The translations under genes and the position numbers were made by a program. From Caprimulgus europaeus (lineage: Eukaryota > Chordata > Aves > Caprimulgiformes > Caprimulgidae): DNA of 64,000 bases. The stretch is taken from positions 54,135,537 through 54,199,536 of the forward strand of contig OU015525.1 in NCBI GenBank assembly GCA_907165065.1, given 5' to 3'. Positions 1 through 13,003 of this stretch are shown in pieces. Every line of letters starts with the position of its first letter. Position 1 is the first letter of the stretch. The notes under the pieces are model-generated. The model was not told where the DNA came from, searched no databases, and saw only the letters and a list, made by a program, of their open reading frames with translations.

Positions 1-3000
1 GTGGTGTATGGGTGCGTTCTTCTAAAGACCAAGACCAGTGACTAACTTGAGCCAGAAATAATGCAGCCAGGAGCATTGCAGGTATATAGTCCTGCCAGAG
101 CTTCTCAAATTCCCTTTTACTGTCATAGCCTAGAGCCTTTCCTGAACAGCCTGACAATTATACTAAAATGCATTGAGGTCTTAGGTGGACAAACAAGAAC
201 TAAATTGTAACCACAAAACTAACTTTCTGTGTGAGCTAAGACAAGAGTCAGCTCATTTCAAATAAAAGTTGCTACATTAATCTGACACACCACATAGCTC
301 TGATTTTTTCACACTGTTTTTTGCCACTGCGTCAGCAAAGAAAATCTCAGTGTGATGCCTCCTTTGACCTGAGGTGTTCTTGGGTTTGATGCTATAACCC
401 TCACTTGCAGAAACTCAGATGACCTGATGTAGGAGTTCATACAAAGCAGAAGCTATGAAACAAATAAGCAGAGTTTTAATGATGTCGCTATAAGCAAATC
501 TCAAAGCATGTTCTGAATACCTGAATTCAAGAACGAACACTTAGCAGAAAGAGCAGATGAGCTGTGTGTCTGTGTCTGCAGCTGTACCTTACTTTTCCAT
601 TGGCTTTTCCTGCTCATTTCCCTTTCCCATCCATATTTTCTTTCTCTCTTTTCTGATCTACTGTTTCTTAAGTTATACCATATTTTACTTGTGAGCTACC
701 ACTGATATTTGACAATGGGATGTAGCCAGATAACTTTTCTTTTTGCTCTGATCTCATGTGATGCTAATGAATGTATCTGCTAGTAACAACAAAGTGCAAA
801 AAGACCATTAAAGTTCTAATATGCAATGAGTAAAAAGGCAAGTAAAAAACTACAGAAAGTCAAAACTGATTTTGTTTATGCTGATATAAATCAAAACCAT
901 TTTCATTAACCTCCACCTTCATTTTAAAAGTTTGTACTCATTTTGCACTCAGTTCTTGTAACTCTGTAACTTAAATTAGTCCTCCCCACCACCCTTGTAC
1001 TTGTATTTCTTTCTCCTTCTCCCTTCCTAGGCAGTCCTTCTTGGTCTCCCAGTACTAGTTTTGGTATTACTGTGAAAGTACTTCTGATGTCTCTGTAGCA
1101 AAAATGAAAATGAAAGTGATTGAAAAGGGGAGAAAATTAAATCTTATGGTACCAGGGACACGTTACAAAATTTGATCAGCATCACAGCATTTTTTTAAAA
1201 ATGCATTCTCTTGTCTTTATCCAACAATGGAAGTGTGCAACAAAAATAACATGAATGATGTTAGCATTTGCTCTGAAGCAGGAGTTGATAACAAAAAGAA
1301 AGAGGAAGCACCTAAAAGCCTCTTTATAAAGTCAGGTAAAAGGGAATATGCACCCTTGGCTAGAGTCAAATACTCATAATCTCTACATCAGTCTTACATG
1401 CTGTTGTAAATTTACTTAGTTGTGATGTCAATACAAATATATTTTGGACTTCTTAGGAAAAAGAATAATTTTATAATCTAATACAGGTTTGTATACTAAG
1501 AGACCCTAAGCAGGGATCCCACAGTTTAGTGGAATCCTGCCTACATTTTTCTTTTTTAGTTCTCCTGACAATTGCTTTCCCTGTGGTTGTTTTCTAGAAA
1601 TTTCTGAAGTGGAGACAACTTGTAAAGCATTTTGTTGTGTTCACTAGTTCTTGCTGCAAAATGTAGTGCCTTTAAAAATATTTCTTCTAACTTTCCTGTC
1701 TAGAGTGTTGACAGTACACAGCTTAATGTCATTGTGAAATTGCATTCTTAAGCATATTACATTTCAATATAATGCATATAAATGTGAAATTGAATGAAAA
1801 AAGTTGGCTACAAGCAGAACTTCACTATCACTGATGCCATGTTATTTCTATTGCACTTCCTCACTTGTTTTCAATTGCTTCATATTTGTGTCTCAGTCCA
1901 TTCAGGGGAGATCGAAGGGGTTTCATGCAGTGTTGCTGTTTTGAAAAGGAATATGAAGCAGAATAAAGGCATAATGGCTTCTAATGATAGTTATTAATAA
2001 CACCTAAAGAAATTTACCATTTTGATTCAATTGGATTAGATATTCACATTCCTAAAACTTGTTTTCTGTGAGGACTTTTTAACAGTGAAAAGTAATATAA
2101 AGAATACAGATGAGGGGACTGGAGATTCAAGGTATGCCCTAAAAGGGTAGCCTAAAAAATAGAAAGTAGTATTATGAATTTCCTAATGCATTTTAGAAAA
2201 ATACCCAGTGTTACCAAATGTGTACTATTGCAAACCAGAGGTGGTAGACTAAACCTGAACTCCATCATACGCATGTAATTCTCACAATGATGTGTGATGT
2301 TTGGTTTTCTGCCTACCTTAAAGGACTCATTGCTGAAGACAGGAAAACAATCCCAGTTATTGACAAGGACTGCTTTGTTATTAAAGAAAAAATTATTATA
2401 AGTATGAAAAATGTATAAAACCACAGTAAGCAGGGATTAAGTCAGTTACATTTGAGGACTCTTTTATTTGCTTCTTCTAGAGAGCTTTTGTTAAATTACA
2501 TCTTCAGACTGAATGTTGCTAAATCAATGATGCTCATTAAATTATTTCAGATTAAAGCATTTTCCCCAAAAAAATTATGATACTCTTTTACTGTATCATA
2601 GTCAGCCAAAATAGATGGGCAAAATAATTAATTTCTGAGTTAATTGATGCTGCCTGGTATATCATAAGTAGCCTAAATAATGCAAAAAGGTGAGTAATTC
2701 TAAGTGTTAGAAAAGCAAATTAGGTATTTAAATCCTGTTTATTACATAATCTGTGCAGGGATTGTTAATATAATTTTTTTAAAATGGCATCAAATTTTGG
2801 ATTAAAAGTCCCCCAGATTTAACATCATGTTTGTGACAGTGGCCAGTGACAAACCTTTAAATGAATGTAGGAATAGAGCAATGATAAGGTAGGGCATTCA
2901 CTGTCCTCCGCTCAGCCCTTAATAATTTTTTATTTGGTATTTACTTTTGGTACCTCTGGAGTCCTGTGGTGATGTGTTCCATAATTATCTGGTTTGTGTG

Positions 3001-6000
3001 AAAGCACTTACTTTTATATTTTAAAAAATTTCTGTATACCATCTGATTCTAGTTCTTACATTGTTGAGAAATAGTAATTCTTTCTTAATTCCTTACTTTT
3101 CTGCATGATTTTCTTTTTTATATACTTTTATTGTCTTCCCAGTTCAACTGCCTCTTTATTAAACTGGGGACTCCTTATCTATATAAGGACTAATGCTCTT
3201 CTGGTAAGATCTGTTCCTTTGATCTTCCCATCACCTCTCTGCATATATTCTCTAGTTTTAGAAAATCTTTTTTTAGACAGGCACATGACAGAACTGCATG
3301 CAGTTTTCAAAATGTGGGAGCACCATAGATTTATACAGTTGCTTAATGTCATTTTCCATTTTGTTCTCTAATCCTTACCTAGTCATTTCTGAATTCTTTT
3401 TGTCTTTTTGACTGTACAAAGCACTGAACTTTTGTCTTCAGAGAATCAGTGACTACCAGATTTCTTCTGTTGTTTATGAAGTTGTTTAGACCCAATATTT
3501 TGTGTATATGGTTAGGATTATTTTTTCCTATATGTGTGACTTCATATGTGTCAACACTGAATTTTGTCTTCAACGAATCCAGTAGAATCCAGTCATTCTA
3601 CCTCCTGGGAGCAGTGTGTAACTTTTTAATCCTATTTCTAATTTTTACTACCAGTTAAAAATTGTGTGTTGTCCAAAAACATTGTGAACAAGTTGACCCC
3701 TTTTCTAGATCATTGTGTATATGGTGAACAGTACAAATCCCAACATGCATTTTTGTAGGATACCCACTAGTAATGAATTTCTGTTGTGAAAAATGACCAT
3801 TTAGTCCTACCCTTTGTATTGTATCTTTTTAACCATCTATTATTTTTCTAAAGGATCTTTCTGGTTTTGGTTTAGATTCTTTCAGGTTTTTGGTGGTCAA
3901 ACTGTTAAAAGCTTTTGTAACTACAGGTGCACCACACCAGTGGGTTGCATTAAATCCCTCATTCTTTTCTTTATCAGAACCATATATGTGGTCTGCCCAC
4001 ACAGAGAATAGTAAAATTTGAAACAACCTGTGTGTAAGAAGGAACTATTTTATCTTCAGCTACAATAAGTGCAATAGTTCATTGAATTGATTAAAGAAAA
4101 AAATTCAGCCCAGTTCTTTTAGCAATTCTATTACTAATTCCATTCCATTTTGTTGTGTTTATTAATATCTTGGTGATGGTAGTGTGTTTCCGGAGCTGTG
4201 GAAAGTAGCAGCATCTTGTTTCTCCTTTCTTTACTGGGAAGAAAGGACACACTGATACAAAAAGGGGAGTACTACTCGGTTTGGAATTGGGAAGAAGGGT
4301 GTGCTTTTGCTTGATTCAAATAAATATGTTTTTTTCACTGCTCATAAATTGAAAGGTGCATTTATTTCAGAGCCTAAGTTGATTCCAATTATCAGCTCCA
4401 GTCACCTGTTTTATTTTTATTTTTACTGTTGTTACATTCCTCTGACTATGCTGGTGTCCCATTGTGCCTCGAGCTTTTTGTCTAGTGCTTTATAAACAAG
4501 AAGGGAAAAGGCAAGTGAGGTCTCAAAGAGCTTGTTATTTAAGTCAAGACAGTACAGAGAAAATGGATACAGGTAAGTAGATGAAAAAATGAACCAAATA
4601 GAGAATGATGAAGTAGCAGCAACTTAACAGTTATTAGCATTGGCTTGTTGGAGGGTTTGAGGGAGAAATCACAGAGGAGGATTTTGAGAAAGGTTTACTT
4701 TCATGTACTCAAATACACAGTATACCCAAAATCCCATACACAATTTCTCAGGGGAGTCTGTATGTTTGTCTGCTCTGCATTTTACTGTGTTTTTACCATT
4801 ACACCAGCTCACTTCTCACAATTTCTTGTGCCTTAAAATATCAATGGTTCCTACCTAGTCTTGAGATTTTTCTGAATATCAGATACCTCTTTTCTGAGAG
4901 TGGTATAGTATATTCTCTTTTTTCATATAGTGATGGTAACACTATTAGTGTGATAAGCTGATAATTTTTGCTTTCCCTACATAAAGAATTTCATCTTAGG
5001 TAATAATCATAGGAGCTTCTATCTGTTTTATTTTTCCTTTGGTTGTAGATCCCTTTTCCTTAAAGAAGGAGGAAACATGAGAGAGTCTCTATGAAGTGTC
5101 TTTTTCATGAATGAAGACTATAAAATATTTAAGTCTTTTTTTCCCCCCGAAATTTACTTCAAATCAAAGAGCATGAGTGGTGATGATGATCTGAAGTACC
5201 ATGGTTTTATGAGTTTTTTAGATCTTGTATAGCTAGAGCCTCCCAGGGATCAAGAGATTGAAGGAATGGATGAGTTGAAGAGAGTGCAGCACTGCAATTC
5301 TTCCAGCAATATCTGAAAAATGCAGATTTTTAAAATGTTATATTCAGCTAAAGTTTACTTGAGTAAGTCCAGTGGGTGTTTTTGTTCACAGTACAAAAGT
5401 CTGGCTGGTATCACTCTCTTCCTGTAACAGTTGTTTCAGATTTGAACTTCTCCCACAAGACCTATTTCCAGAATTAGATTCAGATTGAGAAGTAGTGTAC
5501 CGTTGTTACTGTCATAAAAACAATCTGCTATAGCTTGATTATGGGACCAAAACCAAAAATAAAGGAAATGAGAAAATGTTAGTGTCATTTCTTTTAGAAA
5601 ATTAGGTGACTTTTTTATAAAATTTGAGTTCCATATTGTTGGTGTAATAAGCAAGAACTCTGGCTTTCCTTGGGAAGGATAGAATTTTTATTGTAAAATA
5701 AAGGACATTCCCTGTAACAGCAGATGCTTGAGATGTGCACCCTACAAAGCATGGGTGTTTTTTTGTAATCCCACTCAGTGGCTGGTATAATATATTTTAC
5801 CACATTGTGGATTTTCAGATATGGGTTAGTATCACTATAATGTTGTCCAGGGCAATTGTCCTAGTAACTTTTCTTTAAAAAACTGTTAAGGAAGAGTTAT
5901 TACCTGTTCACCAGTTCACGTGCAAGAGTTCTTGGAGAAAGTGCCAAGCTTGTGAGATTGACAGTGATTAAAGGTTTTGTGAAATAGTACTCACAGGTCC

Positions 6001-8950
6001 ACTGATGGCCAATGGAAGGCCACTATACACTGCAGTTTCCCGGCTTTAGTGAATATGCAGTGTCTAGATAGCTGATTGGGTTGACAGCTGGTTAAAGAGA
6101 AGCTGCTGATTTCAGTCTGAAGAGAGGGAAGTCTCGTGAAGAAAAGCTGCCTCTGCATGCCTTCCTGAAGCAGTACTCTAGTGCTGAATTGTCCTGAAGT
6201 ACTTTCCTATGATCTGCACAGCTATGAAATAAAATAAATATGATACGTGTCTTATGGATGAAGTTTCAGTGACCACACTGAGGTTGCTGTCATTGTCACT
6301 GTTCAAATTCTGGTTTCACAACCCAGCTAAGCTGGGAATTGCCCAGTGGTTGGTAGGTGGTGGGAGTAGCTGTATGTACCTTCAGCTTAAGGCTAAAGAG
6401 GATCAGAAGAGGAGCCATGCATGACTTGGTGTGTTGCCATCTGAGCTAAGGGTGGAAGGAAGAAAAAATATATCCATTTCATGTTATGACTTTGATAAGC
6501 CTTATAAAGGACTTAGGTTGTTTATGCTTTAGGAGATACATCTCAGATTCTCCTTTAGATAATATTTTACTCATTCATTACAATTAGATATGAAGAAAGG
6601 AGAGAGTGAAGGATGCAAAGTTATAATAGTTTTGTTTTACTTATGGTACTTGAGTGAAATTTTACTCTCTGATATAAAAGAGTTCAGACTAGATTATCTA
6701 CTGGTCCGTTCTGCATTTATGCTCTGTGAAGTAATAAAGAACCAGTTTTGTTATCAAGTCTACAAAGTAATTAGTGTTGATCAGAAGAGACTTGTTAAGT
6801 TCCTCCATTTAATCTCCCTAAATTAAATACAAATTTAGCAATAAAACCTTTGTTTATGAGTTATTTTTGCTGTCCACCAATGATATTCCAAATTACAAAA
6901 TCAGGGGTTAAATTTCATCTACATGAAGGATGTGACTTGTTACTGTTTATCTTACACTCTTTCTTAACTGGACTGTAATATTATCATTAATGAATTTTGA
7001 AATCCCTAATAATGAACATTTATGGATGAGTTTTTTGTGGCACATTTAAATGCTTAGTGTAGTACAGTACACAAGTGGCTGCCATCCAACTGACCATAAG
7101 CGCTCTCCTTTACTCAGCATCAGTCGCAATCTAGAGTATGTTCATAATGGCTCAAGCTAACATAGGTGACTTCTGAGCTGAACAAAGAGGTACACACTAC
7201 TTGTTACTGCAGGTACTGTAGCAGGTTTTTGAGGCAGAGTCCTTCAGTCGCTTTCAGTCATGGGGATATGTCCTCATGAATTGGAATGGCAATCCAGCAA
7301 CTTATTGAGGGATAAATGTGACCCTTAATACTTTTTGTGTGCAATGACCCAATACCATGCCAGCACATATTATTAACAGCCAGACTTTGGTTTCAAAGGC
7401 CTTATGAGCTTTAGTCATGGACTAAGATAACAATTAAACTTGGTTCTGTATCGGTACAGAACACAACAATAGCTCCTACCCAGATGGCTTGTTATCTAGG
7501 TGTGAGATAAGAGACAACAGGTAGATAGATGGGAAACACAGGAAGACTTTGAGGCAATACTGATCAGCATAGTGAGCAGCAATATCAGTACTTTATAAAG
7601 TGTGTCTGCAGACAGTGATTTGAAGCAGAATAGTGAGCTATCAGTGGGGAGGTTTACAGAAAGCTCGTCCATGCAACATGAAAAAAGACAAACGTGCTTG
7701 TTTGAAAATCTGGTAGAGGCTGGTAAAAATTTTTTGTCTGTGATGGGAATAATTTTTTCATACTGAATGAGAATTAACAAAGAGAAAGGCTTTAAGAGTT
7801 AGCAGAAATTGGTTATGCTTGATGCAGTAGGCCTCTAGAAGTAGAAGGAAACATAGATGAGATAAGCTCCTACAAGTTCTGGCAGATGGATATGAGCTAG
7901 CTCATTATGTTTTCCACAGAGGAAGAGTCACTGAACAAATAGATACAAGAAGATTAAAGTCTTCTTTGTGGATGAGTTATTTCTGTGTAAAACCCATACC
8001 TTGAAGATACTATACAGAAGGAATCTGGAAAATTTAAATGAAGGCTGTAGGCAAGGCTTGGTCTAAGACATAGTTGCAGGCCAGGGAAACAAACAAAATG
8101 GGCATGGGATCCACCATCATCAGAATCACAGATGTCTCACAGAGCTTGGAAGAAAAATCCGGTGTTTGGGACGTGTTATTTTGTGATGGTAGCTAAGCAT
8201 AACTTCGGGAGAGACAGAATGAGATTTTATTTTAAACAGAAACAGACATCTGGAAAAAAGATGTATATGCGTCCAAAACAGTTCTGTAGCTTAATGAATC
8301 ACTGTTACAGTATCAGAATCAAAATCTTGTCTCTGACAGACTACTCCTGCTGAGAAGCAACCAACTCTTACGACTAGTTCTCTTGAAATCAAGATTGACA
8401 GGAAATAATAGTCTTTAGAAATGCAAGTCATTTTAAAATGGCACTTGTTGGTGCAAAGTGTGTTAAAAGATCAAACATACACTATGCAGTATGATGTAAA
8501 CTAGTTAGCTGTATTATATGGTGTCTCAATGAAACAGTTCAAGACAGTTTTATGCTTGTGAAGTGAAAGTTGTTACTGATTTGTCAGTTCCAGTGAAATC
8601 TTCTCTCCTGACATTTTTATTTATATATTTAAACAGTTTTAGCCTCTGATACAGTAGCTCACATCACCTTTGTATCCAAGTAGTCCCCTTTAATTCAGTG
8701 GTGGTCTCTGAGGATTAAGGTGCTGTTCACCATAAGTCAGGGCATTGGCAACTATCCTTTGATTATCAGATGCTGTTGAAAGGCATGAGTGTAAAATCAA
8801 CTTAAGTTTCCAGAAATGCGGGAAGAATTGTAAATATATTACTTAATAGTGTGGTTACAAACTACAGTACTGATCTAAACAACATGAAGACTACGTAAGC
8901 TCACTGAGTGTTGTTTTTTTCTTTTTTTTTCTCAACATTAATTTCTTAAG
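1..8950 (+). other. PTPRM: Intron upstream of the post-membrane exon (3' part)
   Basis: This stretch has no coding segment that I can support. The transmembrane exon of PTPRM should lie upstream, but I find no segment here encoding a hydrophobic helix followed by MKK-type residues with a donor site. The only recognisable content is an ancient CR1-like relic at about 3.1-4.0 kb and short T- and A-rich runs. The open frames (for example 6590-6826 and 7496-7780) have no family resemblance and no exon-like boundaries. The intron ends in a long pyrimidine tract (about 8910-8934) and an unusual AAG acceptor. Confidence 0.7.
3090..3990 (-). mobile_element. Ancient CR1/L3-like LINE relic, antisense to PTPRM
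   Basis: On the - strand the stretch around 3700-3900 follows the layout of the reverse transcriptase segment of old amniote CR1 elements. In + orientation it shows the recognisable series of a 'gatcattgtgtatatggtgaacagtac'-like target region, then GTAGGATACCCACTAGT, then AATGACCATTTAGTCCTACC, then CTTTGTATTGTATC. The flanking 3.1-3.65 kb region looks like the degenerate remainder of the same element. The copy has many stops and small indels in every frame, so it is old. Boundaries are approximate, and the family (CR1 versus L3/L2) is inferred from memory of consensus wording. Confidence 0.55.
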
Positions 8951-9102
8951 AAAATTGGCTAAAAAGCGGAAAGAGACATTGAGTAGTACACGGCAGGAAA
9001 TGACAGTGATGGTGAATTCAATGGATAAAAGCTACACTGAACAAGGCACCAACTGTGACGAAGCTTTCTCTTTCATGGACACGCACAATCTAAATGGGAG
9101 AT
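8951..9102 (+). CDS. PTPRM: PTPRM exon: basic post-membrane and juxtamembrane segment
   Basis: This is an internal exon of 152 nt: one base completing the previous codon, 50 codons, then one base (T) of a split Ser codon. It encodes KLAKKRKETLSSTRQEMTVM followed by VNSMDKSYTEQGTNCDEAFS and FMDTHNLNGR. The lysine/arginine cluster is the stop-transfer signal that follows the membrane helix. The rest is the start of the long juxtamembrane region typical of R2B phosphatases, with one tyrosine (SYTEQ). The acceptor is ...ttcttaag after a T-rich tract, and the donor is T|GTAAGTTT at 9103. The frame stays open past the donor to 9306, so a methionine-led frame call here would wrongly extend into the intron. 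The split codon at the 5' end fits an Arg (AG or CG plus A), which suits a preceding MKKR-type sequence. It joins 12707 in frame. Confidence 0.93.
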
Positions 9103-12100
9103 GTAAGTTTCTTCTTTTCTTTTCTTTTTTTTTTTGGAAGGTGGAAGAAAGGTGCAAATGGTTCTTAAAATATTCCTCATTACTCAGTCATGGAAAATCC
9201 ATGGGACCCAGAGTTTCCCACTGTGCAGCACATTACAGGGTGTATTTGAATGAGCAAGACAGTCAGGCATCAAGAATAGACTTCTTTAAAAATAATAAGG
9301 ATAATTGAGCTTTTTTCTGTCCATCCTTTTCTTCTGCAGAAGAGCAAAGACATTACTGAAACAGCTGTAGTTTTACCTTTCTCCAACCTCTATTATGTTA
9401 AAAATTTTATATTGTTCGTGCTGTCCCAAGTCCTTCAAATGCTTCCCCTGCTCACTTCTCTTTTGTAGGCGAAATTTATTTTTGAATGTCATAACTTAAT
9501 AATGGTGATCTGATTGTCTTATTATTTCCAGTTCTAGATGATGTTCTTTCTGTTGCTTGTGCAAAGGAAACAGTCAGTGGAATTATCTGTTCTGCAGTTT
9601 TATAATAGTTTCTCTAATATCCTGGGTCTTCTTGGATCGACCCTGAAAATAAGTAAAATTTGGGATATAAAATTTCCTGTATTAGAATTTTAGTCAAGAA
9701 CTCACTCCTCTCTAGGGGTTAGCACTAAGCAAAGACCAGGAAAAACATTTATTTTTTATACTTGTTAGAAAGAATTTTAAAAGAATGATTATGTTCAAAA
9801 ATCTTTCCTGGTTTTTGTAGTTCTTAAGGCACCTCAGTTTTTCTTGTATACCAATGTTTTTGAACAACTTCAAAGTGAATTTTGTTTCAAGTACTAATGG
9901 TAGTATGCAAGACCCAACTCCCACTCTTTAATAATATGCTTAAGAACTCATCTTTTATGAGCTCAATTGTACAAACGCTGTGAGGTTTATACAGTAAGAC
10001 TTCTCTCAGAATTTCATAGAATCATAGAATGGTTTGGGTTGGAAGGGACCTTAAAGATCATCCAGTCCAAGCCCCCTGCCATGAGCAGGGACACCTTCCA
10101 CCAGACCAGGTTGCTCAAAGCCTCATCCAGCCTGGCCCTGAACACTTCCAGGGAGGGGACATCCACAGCTTCTCTGGGCAACCTGTTCCAGTGTCTGACC
10201 TCCCTCACAGTAAGGAATTTCTTCCTAATATTTAATCTAAACCTGCCCTCTTCCACTTTAAAGCCATTTTCCCTTGTCCTGTCACTACCTGCTCTTGTAA
10301 AAAGTCCGTCCCCTCCTTGTAGGCCCCTTCAGGTACTGGAAGGCCGCTATAAGATCTCCCTGAAGCCTTCTCTTTTCCAGGCTGAACAGCCCCAACTCTC
10401 TCAGCCTGTCCTCATTGGAGAGATGCTCCAGCCCTCTGATCAGCCTCGTGGCCTCCTCTGGACTCATTCTAACTGGTCCATATCTTAGTACTCCAGGTGG
10501 GGCCTTACGAGAGTGGAGTACAGGGGGAGAATCACCTCCCTCGACCTGCTGCCCACGCTTCTCTTGATGCAGCCCAGGATACGGTTGGCCTTCTGGGCTG
10601 CAAGTGCACATCGCCAGCTCATGTTGAACTTCTTTTCTACCACCACTCCCAAGTCCTTCTCTTCAGAACTGGTCTCAAGCCACTCATCGCCCAGCCAGTA
10701 TTTGTGCTTGGGGTTGCCCTGACCCAGGTGCAGGACCTCGCATTTGGCCTTGTTGAACTTCATGAGGTTTACACAGGCCCATCTCTCAAGCATGTCAAGA
10801 TCCCTCTGGATGGCATCCTGTCCCTCCAGCGTGTTAACCACACCACTCAGCTTGGTGTCATTGGCAAACTTGCTGAGGGTGCACTCAATCCCACTGTCCA
10901 TGTCACTGACAAAGATGTTGAACAGCATCAGCCCCAGTACTGACCCCTGAGGGACTCCACTCATCACCGGTCTCCACTCAAACTTTGAGCTGTTGACCAC
11001 AACTCTTTGAGTACAACCATCCAGCCAGTTCCTTATCCACCAAGTGGTCCATCCATCAAACCCACATCTCCAACTTAGAGACAACGATGTTGTGCAGGAC
11101 AGTGTCAGACACCTAATTTGCAATGTTAATTTGTGTTTGAGTTACTTTTGAAATTACTTTGAAATAGTTCTTTCAAAATCTGACTTGCCTTGCTGGTGAG
11201 AGTGTAACATTGCAGTTAATGAGATTGCTTACTTCTGTGAAGGGACCAAGAGGTTTGGCTTCATCTTCCATCATTATGATGTAATTTTCCAATGGTGTTA
11301 CTGAATGGTCACAAGAACCAGAGAAATTGCAATGAGTTCCTGGGACTAAATCCTCTTTATGTAAACCACCTTAAACCAATTTTAAATTATTGGCACAGCA
11401 AATATGTTATACTGCTTGAGGGCTAAAACCTCTAATTAGACTTTCCATAAGAAGTGTGGTCACCAGAAGAAGCTGCCTAACAGTCTTTAGGAATAATCTT
11501 CATGTAAGGCCTTGTACTCCACAGATTTAGAACATTCCTACAAGTTTATTATCCTGGCTGCATTCTGTATCTAGCCCATTTTATTCACTGCAGTAGCCCT
11601 GACCACAACCAATCCCTACATCCATACCCAAAAGGAATACCACTCTGTTCTTTCCATCTGGTTATTCAGGAGTTGTAATCAAAGGAAAGTAGTCTCAGAT
11701 ATATTAATTTATAGGATAAGTGATAACTGCCAGCATTATTTAAGCCAGTTTTCAGATACCTCCATCTTACCAAGGGCTGGCAACTGTATGCCCTAGATCA
11801 GCTGAACAAAAGATGGATGAAAGCCAGCAGGAGTAGTCTCACTCCTTCTCATCCAGCCAATCCTGTCTTCCTCAGTTCTACTTTGCTTCTCCAATTCCTG
11901 TTTAGTCTGTTTATAGGTGTCCTGAGTGTGCTTACATTAACTGATCTGACTGAATTTGATCTGCGTAGACAAGCAACTAAGGCTGAATTTGCAATGAACT
12001 TTGCTTAAAGCTTTTAATAAATCTTTGAACAACCTGTAAAATGTTGCAATTAACTCCCACCTGTTGAATGTGTCTGTGCTTGCAATGGTAATTCACATGA

Positions 12101-12706
12101 TCGTTGTATACCAGGGAACTAGCTGAACTTAATTTCTTGCATTGGGCTTTCCCATAGGTTTTACAGGTAGTTAAGTGATCAAATATGAATGAGAGCATTG
12201 GTCTGTTTCACTCCCTGAAAACCATTGTTAAACAAATAGTAATATTCAAGGCATAATTGTATCTGTGTACACATTATCCACTTGTCTGAACAAATTAAAA
12301 AAAAAAAGAGGGGAAAATATTAACGATAGTAGAATATTTGCATACAGTATTTACAGTATTAGTAAGTAAACTTGCTAGTGATCAAAGCTTCTGTCAAAAA
12401 CACCTGTTGTAGTTATGATGTCTGTATTCAAGCATCAGTATTCAGTCTAATATTGTGATTTAAGAAGTGTATTTGTCATTCACGATCAAAATGCTTTCTC
12501 TAATGACATTTTTTTTAGAGAATTACTCAAATGCAATGAGCTACTTTATTCACTAGTCACACCTGGTTTTCCCTAGGTCCTCATTCCAGTGCAACAAACA
12601 CAACAGGATGGACTCTAAACCAAACCAATCACATATGCTGTATCACTCAGCTTATATAGCCACATATTACTTCTCTGTCTCTAACTGGCTTTGTTTCTCT
12701 TTGCAG
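9103..12706 (+). other. PTPRM: Intron of about 3.6 kb with a 1.1-kb CR1
   Basis: The intron starts with GTAAGTTT, followed immediately by a pyrimidine tract (9108-9135), and ends with TTTCTCTTTGCAG. Its only large identifiable content is the CR1 insertion at about 10.01-11.12 kb. The rest holds AT-rich sequence, a short A-run near 12300 and no supportable gene. Open frames between 9.9 and 11.1 kb on both strands are products or shadows of the LINE. Confidence 0.85.
10011..11118 (-). mobile_element. CR1 LINE, 5'-truncated, RT C-terminal part plus 3' end
   Basis: The element lies antisense to PTPRM. Read on the - strand it encodes the second half of the CR1 reverse transcriptase: the GVPQGSVLG motif, then [20 protein letters not shown], then the catalytic box as FANDTKLSG where the family has FADDTKLSG. 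The thumb-like region follows ([48 protein letters not shown]). The frame then breaks and resumes in other phases ([21 protein letters not shown], then WNRLPREAVDVPSLEVFRARL), so it is not functional. The 3' end is the avian CR1 signature: GGTTGGAAGGGACC-type sequence with a terminal ATTCTATGATTCTATGA octamer tail (visible in + as tcatagaatcatagaat at 10015-10030). Lack of a poly-A tail and 5' truncation are both usual for CR1. Confidence 0.95.
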
Positions 12707-12781
12707 CTGTATCTTCACCATCTTCATTTACAATGAAAACTAACACATTGAGCACAACAGTGCCTAATTCTTATTACCCAG
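12707..12781 (+). CDS. PTPRM: PTPRM exon: serine/threonine-rich juxtamembrane segment
   Basis: This 75-nt internal exon has phase 1 on both sides. Two bases complete the Ser codon started at 9102, 24 codons follow (VSSPSSFTMKTNTLSTTVPN then SYYP), and one G begins the next Asp codon. The acceptor is TTTCTCTTTGCAG and the donor is G|GTAACC. It is rich in Ser and Thr and ends in a Tyr pair, which suits a regulatory linker between membrane and phosphatase rather than a folded domain. It can join in frame to any of three downstream exons (13004, 17140 or 17908), because all begin in the same phase. Confidence 0.93.
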
Positions 12782-13003
12782 GTAACCAATTTTTTTCTTG
12801 GTTTCCACCCCATATTTTTCATAATAAAAGCAAATATAACTATGCTATTATACTTCTTTCCATAGAAATTTAATACATATATAAGCAACATACTGCTTGC
12901 TTACAGTAGCTTTCTGAAAGAAAACTCGGGAACATTTATCAATCATTTACTGTTCTCTCTCTTTTTACCTTTTCTGCATTGACCTGCTTATGATGTATGA
13001 CAG
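12782..13003 (+). other. PTPRM: Short 222-nt intron before the optional 27-nt exon
   Basis: This intron runs from GTAACC to a ...ATGTATGACAG acceptor. It is far shorter than the others in the window. The pyrimidine-rich part (TTCTCTCTCTTTTTACCTTTTCTGC) sits about 25-50 nt upstream of the AG. No other feature is seen. Confidence 0.8.

Noticed and set aside
6590-6826. A + strand frame starting MKKGESEGCKVIIVLFYLWYL, considered as the transmembrane exon of PTPRM
   Set aside because: The hydrophobic part follows rather than precedes the basic residues, the sequence does not match the family, and there is no donor in the right phase to join 8951.
9967-10950. Several + strand open frames of 68-173 codons
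   Set aside because: They lie on the opposite strand to the CR1 reverse transcriptase and are its shadows. Their peptides have no family likeness.
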